Of a stretch of 43,840 bases of DNA, positions 19,675 to 25,654 are shown one piece after another. The stretch's first letter is position 1. Each line of letters starts with the position of its first letter. The notes beneath the pieces were generated by a model. That model was not told the origin of the DNA. It did no database searches and saw nothing but the letters and a program-made list of their open reading frames with translations. Source of the stretch: Candidatus Woesearchaeota archaeon (GTDB lineage Archaea; Nanobdellota; Nanobdellia; Woesearchaeales; DSVV01); the NCBI GenBank assembly GCA_018303325.1, contig JAGVYH010000005.1:1-43840 (forward strand), in the 5' to 3' direction. A program made the translations under genes and the position numbers.

Positions 19675-19686
19675 GATATAAATATA
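19675..19686 (+). promoter_or_regulatory. TATA box of the Lrp-like regulator
   Basis: GATATAAATATA lies about 52-63 bases before the GTG start. Transcription would start roughly 25 bases downstream, at or in the palindrome at 19702-19717. Confidence 0.5.
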
Positions 19687-19701
19687 AGTAAGCCTAAAAA
19701 G

Positions 19702-19717
19702 TGACATGAACGTGTCA
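19702..19717. promoter_or_regulatory. Palindromic operator candidate
   Basis: TGACATG-AA-CGTGTCA, an inverted repeat with a single G-T mismatch, overlaps the predicted transcription start of the regulator gene. Autoregulation by the adjacent Lrp-like protein is the obvious reading. The divergent glycosyltransferase operon starts 160 bp away. Confidence 0.5.
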
Positions 19718-19737
19718 TTTTAAGGGGTGTGAGATAA

Positions 19738-20328
19738 GTGAAAGAGGGTGAAAAGTACATTTTAGATGATCAGGAAAGAGTAGTAGTTAAAGAACTCATT
19801 AAAAACCCAAGAATAAGTGATAATCAGATTTCTTTTAACACAAGCATTCCACTTAAGACAGTTAACAGAAAAAGAAAGAATCTTGAACTAAATGGATGCT
19901 TAAGGTATTTTGCTGAGCTTGATAATAATGAGACAGGCACCAAAATATTTTCAGGCAGGCATATGTATATAATAAAATTAGCGCATGGCATTTCAAGAAA
20001 AGAGCTTATTGATTTTCTTAAACAAAACTCTTCTAAAAATAAGCATAAGGCAAGACATATTCATTCCAGTTATGTCGGAAGAAGCGGCGGGAATCTGGTG
20101 CTTGTTAAACTAATTGAATCAAGGGTGTCACCAGATATTATTGAGATATTTAACTGCGATATTGTTCCAGAGATAAGGCAGCGTTTTGGCGAAGATGCTG
20201 TTGTGAACACAGATGTGATTCATATAGACGAAGTTTTCAGGCTGTTTCATAATTATATGCCTTTCGTAAACATGAAAGACGGAAAGATAGACGAGCATTG
20301 GAATGATGAGCTGGTGTTTGTTGACTAA
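19738..20328 (+). CDS. Lrp/AsnC-like transcriptional regulator
   Basis: A 196-aa protein whose first 60 residues form an AsnC-type helix-turn-helix: LDDQERVVVKELIKNPRISD, then NQISFNTSIPLKTVNRKRKNLE. The remainder (about 75-196) is not an obvious RAM domain by eye but is of the right size for a ligand-sensing or dimerisation domain. The start is GTG 19738 behind GGGGTGTGAG. It is divergent from the glycan operon with a 194-bp shared region containing a TATA box and a palindrome, so it may regulate itself and possibly the glycosyltransferase-GH57 genes. Its ligand is unknown. Confidence 0.8.
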   Translation: MKEGEKYILDDQERVVVKELIKNPRISDNQISFNTSIPLKTVNRKRKNLELNGCLRYFAELDNNETGTKIFSGRHMYIIKLAHGISRKELIDFLKQNSSKNKHKARHIHSSYVGRSGGNLVLVKLIESRVSPDIIEIFNCDIVPEIRQRFGEDAVVNTDVIHIDEVFRLFHNYMPFVNMKDGKIDEHWNDELVFVD

Positions 20329-20380
20329 ATGTTTTTGCTTAGCAGATTAATTCCTTTTTTTCTGCTTACAATACGTTATT

Positions 20381-20553
20381 CGCACACAACAAGTTTGTTG
20401 GACGCAGTCCACACGTCTCATGAAAAATAAAAATAGGTGCTGGGTGCTAGGTGCTAGCGGCGATAATTCATCGTAACTAGCACCCAGCACCCACTTAGAA
20501 CCTAGCACCTAGTTTTAATAGTGAACTTTGTTGGACATGCCAGGAACTAAAAA
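20381..20553. repeat. Interspersed palindromic element, copy E4, with (GGTGCTA)n inner hairpin
   Basis: Outer arms: GTTTGTTGGACGCAGTCC, CGTCTCATGA on the left and GTGAACTTTGTTGGACATGC, CAGGAACTAAA on the right. The inner stem at 20434-20457 pairs with 20477-20512. The 19-base loop 20458-20476 (CGGCGATAATTCATCGTAA) is the exact reverse complement of the E2 loop, so the core is inverted relative to E2. Confidence 0.75.
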
Positions 20554-20562
20554 CAACTAAAA

Positions 20563-20991
20563 ATGACTAAAAACTTAGCTCTTTCACATTATCTTATATT
20601 CTTCGTTTTAGTTTTGATTACAGTTATTACTCTTTTTGAGATTTTTTTGAATACAAAAGAGAATGCAGCAACTGGTTTTGCTGTCAGCACTATATGGGAT
20701 GAGAAAGAGATTGGTGTTTTAAGTTTGAGTGTTGACAAAAATAAGGTGATAGATATTCAATTGCAAAATAATCTTGATAAATCTGTTGTAATTAAGAAAG
20801 TTGAAGTAAACAAATATGTAATCTTAAAAACGGATATGTTGATTATTGGACACAGTAAAATTACAATTCATAATCAACTGCCTCAAACTTCTTCTTCTTA
20901 TGTTGTTGATATAACTTATTTTGATCCTGAAACAGAGAAAGAGTATGTTGTTGACGGAAGTGATGTTCCTTTCGCAGTAAACCAAACTTGA
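20563..20991 (+). CDS. Membrane-anchored protein with one N-terminal TM segment
   Basis: 142 aa, family not recognised. Residues of about 8-28 (HYLIFFVLVLITVITLFEIF) form one membrane segment with a short basic N-terminus, resembling archaeal type IV pilin-like or signal-anchored proteins. The rest is a beta-rich outside domain (IGVLSLSVDKNKVIDIQLQN and so on) without cysteines. The stop codon lies 15 bp before the ATG of the SemiSWEET gene, so the two are probably one operon. Confidence 0.65.
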   Translation: MTKNLALSHYLIFFVLVLITVITLFEIFLNTKENAATGFAVSTIWDEKEIGVLSLSVDKNKVIDIQLQNNLDKSVVIKKVEVNKYVILKTDMLIIGHSKITIHNQLPQTSSSYVVDITYFDPETEKEYVVDGSDVPFAVNQT

Positions 20992-21005
20992 GGCAATTGA
21001 ATACA

Positions 21006-21266
21006 ATGGAAACAGGAATAATATCTTTGATTGGATTTAGTGCAGGACTGCTTACTACAATCTCTTTTTTGCCGCAAGTTATTAAGACGTGGAAGCTGAA
21101 GAAAACAGAAGATATTTCTTTTTTGATGTACTTGATTTTAGCAGTAGGTATTTTTTTATGGCTGGTTTATGGTATTTTTATCACTGACTTGCCTATAATT
21201 ATTGCGAATAGTATCTCGTTTGTATTAACGTCAATTATTTTGGTGTTTAAGATGAGATATGGATGA
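21006..21266 (+). CDS. SemiSWEET-like sugar transporter
   Basis: An 86-aa protein with three predicted membrane helices and the PQ-loop signature LTTISFLPQVIKTWKLKKTE, followed by DISFLMYLILAVGIFLWLVYG. This is the half-size SWEET family, which dimerises to form a passive sugar channel in the cell membrane. ATG 21006 is preferred; a TTG at 20988 overlapping the upstream stop would add six residues. Its place close to the glycan genes suits a role in sugar exchange, but the substrate cannot be read from the sequence. Confidence 0.88.
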   Translation: METGIISLIGFSAGLLTTISFLPQVIKTWKLKKTEDISFLMYLILAVGIFLWLVYGIFITDLPIIIANSISFVLTSIILVFKMRYG

Positions 21267-21312
21267 AAGTTAATTTATTCTACCTATTTGCTTAGCTGAT
21301 TAATCTCTTTTT

Positions 21313-21470
21313 CTCGTTCATAACCAGTTTGTGGGACGCAGTCCACGGTCTCATGAAAAATTAATAGTTACTCGTTCTTCGCTCTTCGTCATTCGTAACT
21401 AAGAACGAAAAACGAAGAACGAATAACAGTTTTATCATAGTGAATGGGTTGGACATGCCAAGAACGAAAG
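21313..21470. repeat. Interspersed palindromic element, copy E5, with (GAACGAA)n inner hairpin
   Basis: Outer arms: AGTTTGTGGGACGCAGTCC, CGGTCTCATGA and ATAGTGAATGGGTTGGACAT, GCCAAGAACGAAA. The inner hairpin pairs TTACTCGTTCTTCGCTCTTC (about 21366-21385) with a block of GAACGAA/AAACGAA units (about 21403-21427). Same outer arms as E1-E4, a different inner unit. Confidence 0.7.
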
Positions 21471-21482
21471 AAAAAACAAAAA

Positions 21483-21606
21483 CGCCGCAGCTCAGATTTG
21501 AACTGAGAAATCCCGAAGGAAACAAGCTGTCCTTACTTGCGTTAGATATAATATTGCTCTTGGCAAGTTTCCAGGCTTGCGCAGTACCAGGTTGTGCCAC
21601 TGCGGC
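21483..21606 (-). tRNA. tRNA-Ser (GGA anticodon) with about 40-nt intron
   Basis: The acceptor stem GCCGCAG pairs with CTGCGGC, with the G discriminator typical of archaeal serine tRNA. The anticodon stem CAAGC pairs with GCTTG. The loop reads CTGGAA, then an intron of about 40 nt, then A38. The intron contains ACTTGC...GCAAGT and so forms the expected splicing helix. A long variable arm (TTTCCTTCGGGATTT) and a T arm CTCAG-TTCAAAT-CTGAG complete a type-II tRNA. CCA is not encoded. Confidence 0.92.
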
Positions 21607-21662
21607 AGATGATATTTAAAAACAATAAATTATTTATAAACTTATTGTTATTCTTGTATTTT

Positions 21663-22085
21663 ATGAATATAAAAAAGGAAAATGAACACTATAAGGTTGA
21701 ATCCATGTCTAAAAAAGGAACTTTTTATACAGTTGATGCTATTAAAAAAACATGTTCTTGTCCAGGGTATCTTTTTTATGCGCGGAGAAAAGGCGATGTG
21801 TGCAAGCACGTGAAAGCTGTTTTTGAATACATTGCTAATTTAGAATACAACACTAAAGATGTGGCTAAAAAAGATGCATCCCCCATAAAAAACAAAAAGA
21901 ACAGCGACGGTAAAAAAACAAAGAAAGAAAAAGAAATAACTGAAGAGGATATTTTGAACTATATTCGTAAAAACAATGAAGTTGATGCAATTGAATTAAT
22001 AGAAAAATATAATGAAGAAATCCTCAACAGAATGATACGTCAAGGAACTCTGATTGAGATAAAGGGAAAAATTAAGATTATCTAA
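21663..22085 (+). CDS. SWIM zinc-finger protein
   Basis: 140 aa. Residues 10-55 carry the SWIM motif C31-x-C33-x13-C47-x-H49 (CSCPGYLFYARRKGDVCKHV), a zinc-binding fold used for DNA or protein contacts in archaeal and bacterial proteins. A lysine-rich linker (about 70-92) is followed by a small helical C-terminal domain (EEDILNYIRKNNEVDAIELI) that resembles a winged-helix or coiled segment. ATG 21663 is chosen because upstream codons fall inside the tRNA-Ser gene. It is a stand-alone gene with a TATA-like AATTATTTATAAAC about 20-25 bp upstream, so probably leaderless. Confidence 0.8.
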   Translation: MNIKKENEHYKVESMSKKGTFYTVDAIKKTCSCPGYLFYARRKGDVCKHVKAVFEYIANLEYNTKDVAKKDASPIKNKKNSDGKKTKKEKEITEEDILNYIRKNNEVDAIELIEKYNEEILNRMIRQGTLIEIKGKIKII

Positions 22086-22163
22086 TAAAAGTTAACTTTG
22101 TCTGCATTTTTTAACTTTATCTTTGAAATTATTTGTTGTCTTTTATTCAGAATTTCAATTTTG

Positions 22164-23255
22164 TCAATTTTTATTTGGCATATGATGGATAGAAGACAAC
22201 TTTATCTGTGTCATCGCTTTACACACAACATTTTGATGATGTACTCTTATTCTTGTATCTTCTCTAATTTTATCAGCCAGCGCTGAAACATCTATTGTAC
22301 TTTGATTATCTCTTAATATCTTGTATAATGCTCTGCTGCAGTATCCCATTATATTACCTTCGCCTTTTTCTGGTCCTGTATCTATCTTTTTAGCATAAGC
22401 CATAGATGGTATATGCCCTTCATAAGCAGGCCCACCCATACCTATCAGAACAGTTCTCGGCGGTAAGCTGTATTTCGCAAGGTCTGATGAATAACAGCTG
22501 TCAAGAATAACAAGTTTTTGCCCTCTAAAATCCATTAATGCGTCTAACAAATCTTGCGGCCTTAATATCTTTATCTCGCTTGTTTTTTCTACCTGCAATG
22601 CGCCGCCAGGACTACTATGGCCGGCATAATAAAATAAAAAGATTGAATCATCTGTAACATACCTTTTCATAACTTCTAATTTTGCCAAAATATTCTGAGG
22701 GGTTGCCTGCTCATCTATCAGCTCATCAATGCTGAAATCGCGCTTTTCAAATTCACCTTTTAATTTTCTGACGTCATTTAATGTGCCTTTTAAATTTCCG
22801 CCGTAATGCCCGACCATTAATCCGTAGTTTTTAGTTGTTTGCTCAATCTCTGTGAATGAAAAACTAATTGCATCGCTGAGCATTACTACATTCTTATCGC
22901 GCAAAGGAATTCTTTCAGAGGCTGAAACTTTTCTGCTTAACTTATTGATTCCTGTTCCGTTATTTGGATCATTAATGTATGTCCCGTTTAATGACTTTAA
23001 GTCCTGAATTGAGAAAGTAGACATTCTATCATCTGGCGGGTAAACAACTGCATGATTTCTTGAAACACCTTCGCATTCAATAAATATTGCAATTGTTGCG
23101 TCGTGTAATGCCTGTGGGGTTTTCCTGGCATGGTGGTCTTTGACTTCATAAGTTCTGCCAAGATGAGTAATACCATCAATTATTACAATCTGTTTTGCGC
23201 CATTTACTTCATGGCCAGATTTGTCCTGTCTTTCCAGCATTGCTTTTTTTGGCAT
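22164..23255 (-). CDS. FHA-caspase fusion protein
   Basis: 363 aa with two domains. Residues of about 25-135 form a forkhead-associated domain: GVSRNHAVV and LKSLNGTYIND carry the S-R-N-H and N-G-T phosphothreonine-binding residues. Residues of about 143-360 form a caspase-fold (clan CD) peptidase: FLFYYAGHSS holds the putative catalytic H213 and LVILDSCYSS holds C254. ATG 23255 is behind GGGAG and overlaps the upstream stop region; an earlier in-frame ATG would overlap the previous gene. Translational coupling with the small winged-helix-like gene (23257-23556) is likely. A plausible role is phosphorylation-triggered proteolysis in stress or defence; this is inference. Confidence 0.88.
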   Translation of the reverse strand: MPKKAMLERQDKSGHEVNGAKQIVIIDGITHLGRTYEVKDHHARKTPQALHDATIAIFIECEGVSRNHAVVYPPDDRMSTFSIQDLKSLNGTYINDPNNGTGINKLSRKVSASERIPLRDKNVVMLSDAISFSFTEIEQTTKNYGLMVGHYGGNLKGTLNDVRKLKGEFEKRDFSIDELIDEQATPQNILAKLEVMKRYVTDDSIFLFYYAGHSSPGGALQVEKTSEIKILRPQDLLDALMDFRGQKLVILDSCYSSDLAKYSLPPRTVLIGMGGPAYEGHIPSMAYAKKIDTGPEKGEGNIMGYCSRALYKILRDNQSTIDVSALADKIREDTRIRVHHQNVVCKAMTQIKLSSIHHMPNKN

Positions 23256-23256
23256 T

Positions 23257-23556
23257 TTATTCTCCCTGCGGTGTTTTACTGTATTTTTTAACAAACTCTT
23301 CAAAATGCTTGTAATCTATTTCTCTGACGACATTATGTATTATTCCTTTTGTGCTTTCCTCAAGAAATGATTCACCTTTATCTGTTATTCTTACTCTTTT
23401 TCTTTCAATTGTTAATCTTTCAGGATGCAAAAAACAATAGGGTGTGTAAACATCGGCAATATGTATATGTGTCGGAACAATGTTTCTTAGTATATACACA
23501 GCAATATTGCTGAATTTAAATCCGACACTTCTGTCGCTCAAATTTATTCTCCTCAC
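23257..23556 (-). CDS. Small winged-helix-like protein, 99 aa
   Basis: It starts with GTG 23556 behind GGGAGA and is directly coupled to the FHA-caspase gene. The stretch RLTIERKRVRITDKGESFLEE looks like the wing and final helix of a winged-helix domain (compare the common archaeal LTEKGKEFLE). The rest, FSNIAVYILRNIVPTHIHIA, is not diagnostic. There is a palindrome (CTCAG-AA-CTGAG) between its TATA box and start, so it could be an autoregulator of the caspase operon. The DNA-binding role is a guess. Confidence 0.6.
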   Translation of the reverse strand: MRRINLSDRSVGFKFSNIAVYILRNIVPTHIHIADVYTPYCFLHPERLTIERKRVRITDKGESFLEESTKGIIHNVVREIDYKHFEEFVKKYSKTPQGE

Positions 23557-23577
23557 TATTATCTCCCTACAAGTTAG

Positions 23578-23604
23578 CTCAGAACTGAGAAGTATTTATA
23601 AATT
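23578..23604 (-). promoter_or_regulatory. Promoter and operator candidate of the FHA-caspase operon
   Basis: On the minus strand a TATA-like AATTTATAAATAC (23604-23593) is followed at once by the perfect inverted repeat CTCAG-AA-CTGAG (23589-23578). The GTG start of the first gene lies 22 bases farther on. Confidence 0.5.
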
Positions 23605-23686
23605 TTTTGTCTTTATCTACTGTTTGGTGATTAATTGTTTCACACTTTAGTTCCAGTATATTTCACTATTTAGTGTTTGTTTGTAA

Positions 23687-23850
23687 AAAGAAAACCGACC
23701 ACCAACAGTCAATATAGTGGTGGACTTTAATATCTGTATCAATATTGTTAAAGTCCACGAATATAGTCACGGAATTTTATATTCAATTATTAATGTCCGT
23801 GACTATAGACTGGTGGCATTCTCGCCCTACGGCTCGGGTCGGTTTTCTTT
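23687..23850. repeat. Palindromic element with two-hairpin core, copy R1 (E8)
   Basis: Outer arms: AAAGAAAACCGACC (23687-23700) and GGGTCGGTTTTCTTT (23836-23850). The core has hairpin 1 (GTGGACTTTAA ... TTAAAGTCCAC, 23720-23758) and hairpin 2 (GTCACGGA ... TCCGTGAC, 23766-23803). Hairpin 1 is nearly identical to that of the copy at 38107-38190. It overlaps the 3' end of the gene at 23790-24569. Confidence 0.7.
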
Positions 23851-24569
23851 AACCCTGATTTTTCCACTTGACCACCAGTGAATACACTGGTGGAAAAATC
23901 AGATTTTAGCAGTATGGTTGTACTCATCACAACACACCCAGCCAATGCGCCGACAGCATTGTAAATAATATCAATCATTGTGTTAAAATAGTCCATACTA
24001 TTATTTATTTCATTTTGCGCTAATAATGCCAGTGGTGCATTTCCAGGATACAGCATATTTGCAAAATCTGCTTCAAGGTACACATATCCTAAGAATTCTA
24101 TTGTTTCATGCATTGCTCCAATTCCTAATGTGAAAAACATTGTTAGGATGCATAAGCTAATTATTTTATTTTTCATATTGGAAAAACTACAAAACCAATT
24201 AAAAAAAATTAATGACAAGGCAAAATTTCCTAAAAAATGTGTGTAATGATCAAAAGTTAGACCAAAAAACTCTTCTGAATAAAAACCAAACACTCCTAAA
24301 TTGTGTATCATCATAGCAAATATTAATATTGAGAAAAGTAAAGGGGTAATCTTTAGAACATTCCTAACCATATAAAAAAATAAAATAATAAATGATGTGA
24401 TAATTGCATCACCAATCCATGAATATTTTTGCATAAATAACGTGTATATCATCAGAAGCACAATAAATACACCAAAAAAAACTAATTCAAACAGCATGAC
24501 TTGTTTTTGGTTAAGTTTTTGGTTAAGTTTGATCCTAATATTCTCACCAACATAATTTCTAATGTCCAT
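23790..24569 (-). CDS. DUF2238/YjdF-like multi-pass membrane protein with repeat-encoded tail
   Basis: 259 aa with six or seven predicted membrane segments. Conserved positions are HNLGVFG, DHYTHFLGNF, HETIEFLGY and NTMIDIIYNAVGA. This arrangement of His/Asp residues in membrane helices matches the DUF2238 family, of unknown function. It resembles the neighbour 24665-25405 throughout, so the pair arose by duplication. The neighbour ends about four to five residues after VMG. This protein instead continues through some 40 residues (about 218-259, ending PPVYSHGH) encoded by hairpin and repeat DNA, so the tail is probably acquired. Confidence 0.8.
   Translation of the reverse strand: MDIRNYVGENIRIKLNQKLNQKQVMLFELVFFGVFIVLLMIYTLFMQKYSWIGDAIITSFIILFFYMVRNVLKITPLLFSILIFAMMIHNLGVFGFYSEEFFGLTFDHYTHFLGNFALSLIFFNWFCSFSNMKNKIISLCILTMFFTLGIGAMHETIEFLGYVYLEADFANMLYPGNAPLALLAQNEINNSMDYFNTMIDIIYNAVGALAGCVVMSTTILLKSDFSTSVFTGGQVEKSGLKKTDPSRRARMPPVYSHGH
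23856..23905. repeat. Hairpin within the 3' end of the DUF2238-like gene
   Basis: CTGATTTTTCCAC pairs with GTGGAAAAATCAG, and the inside CCAGTG pairs with CACTGG. It is adjacent to the R1 element and is translated as part of the C-terminal extension of the membrane protein 23790-24569. Confidence 0.6.
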
Positions 24570-24664
24570 ATTTAGTAGATGACAAACCTAACGCATCACA
24601 TCATCTTGGTTTTTAAGATTTGACTTGTGGATATTGTTATGAGTTACTATTGTCGCCAACTAAT

Positions 24665-25405
24665 TCAACATAATCTCCTTAAGCCCATCACAGCACAACC
24701 CGCAACAGCGCCGACAGCATTGTAAATAATGTCAATCATTGTGTTCTGGTAAGAGCCGCTTGTTCCAATATCTGCTGCGGTTAAAGTTGGCAGGGTGGTT
24801 AAACTTGGCATTTTATTAGTTAAACTTGCCACAGGAGCATTTCCAGGGAAAAAAAGATTTGGCCCGTCTGCATTAAGATAATTGTAGCCTAAAAACTCAA
24901 TAGATTCATGGATTGCACTAATGCCCAAAACCATTAATATTGTGATAAAGCAGATTGTTCCAATGTTTAATTTTTTGTGAGATATGTGTTGTTTATATTC
25001 GAGATGTGTTGTGGTTTTAGTGCAAACTTTGCTGGCTTTGCAATTCTTAATGACTTTGCAAGATTTTGTTTTTTCAATCCAGTTAAATAAAATCATTGCC
25101 ACTGCAAAACTTCCAAAAAAATGCGTGTAATTGTCATAATTTAATCCTATAAAAGAAGTTGTATACATTCCATAGACGCCTAAATCATGGAGAAATAATG
25201 CAAATAGGAAAAAAAAGTATAACGCTGTGCTCAGTTGCAGTCTTCTTCTAAATAAGTAAACAAAACAAGCAAGAGCAAAGGTAATGCTCAAGTCCCAAAG
25301 CCAGATTGTTGTCTGTGTAAGAATTGCGTATCTTGCGAATATTATAATCGCTATGAAAAAGATTGATAATAACCCTCTCATTATTAAGGCATCACTGCGT
25401 TTCAT
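24665..25405 (-). CDS. DUF2238/YjdF-like multi-pass membrane protein
   Basis: 246 aa, a paralogue of 23790-24569. Motifs are HDLGVYGMY, DNYTHFFGSF, HESIEFLGYNYL and NTMIDIIYNAVGAVAGCAVMG. It differs from the paralogue by a cysteine/lysine-rich loop after the fourth membrane segment (KTKSCKVIKNCKASKVC) and a loop of TLPTLT-like repeats before the last helix. Its natural end four residues after MG shows where the sister gene originally stopped. The function of the family is unknown; conserved intramembrane His and Asp would fit metal or proton handling. Confidence 0.8.
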   Translation of the reverse strand: MKRSDALIMRGLLSIFFIAIIIFARYAILTQTTIWLWDLSITFALACFVYLFRRRLQLSTALYFFFLFALFLHDLGVYGMYTTSFIGLNYDNYTHFFGSFAVAMILFNWIEKTKSCKVIKNCKASKVCTKTTTHLEYKQHISHKKLNIGTICFITILMVLGISAIHESIEFLGYNYLNADGPNLFFPGNAPVASLTNKMPSLTTLPTLTAADIGTSGSYQNTMIDIIYNAVGAVAGCAVMGLRRLC

Positions 25406-25510
25406 TTATGCGGGTAATCAATAAGAATTTAAAAAGTTATGTCTTTATAGTTCTAAATTAAATGTATTTGTCTAGCTAATTTCTAGTTTTTTAATATTCT
25501 TATTTTTTTT

Positions 25511-25641
25511 ACCGCTCTCAACATGTACTAAGGACGCAGTCAACCGTCTCATGAATTTATTACGTTTTTTTAATCGTTCTATTCTAAAAGAACAAACTAA
25601 ATTATAATCATGAGACGTTTGGCTGCGCCTTGGAACTAAAA
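25511..25641. repeat. Interspersed palindromic element, copy E6
   Basis: Left arm CTCTCAACATGTACTAAGGA, CGCAGTCAACCGTCTCATGA; right arm ATCATGAGACGTTTGGCTGC, GCCTTGGAACTAAA. CGTCTCATGA and TCATGAGACG are exact complements. The centre is AT-rich without inner tandem repeats. It lies between the DUF2238 gene and the RecB-like gene, at the left edge of the unusual 25.6-37.9 kb block. Confidence 0.7.
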
Positions 25642-25654
25642 AAATAACTAAATA

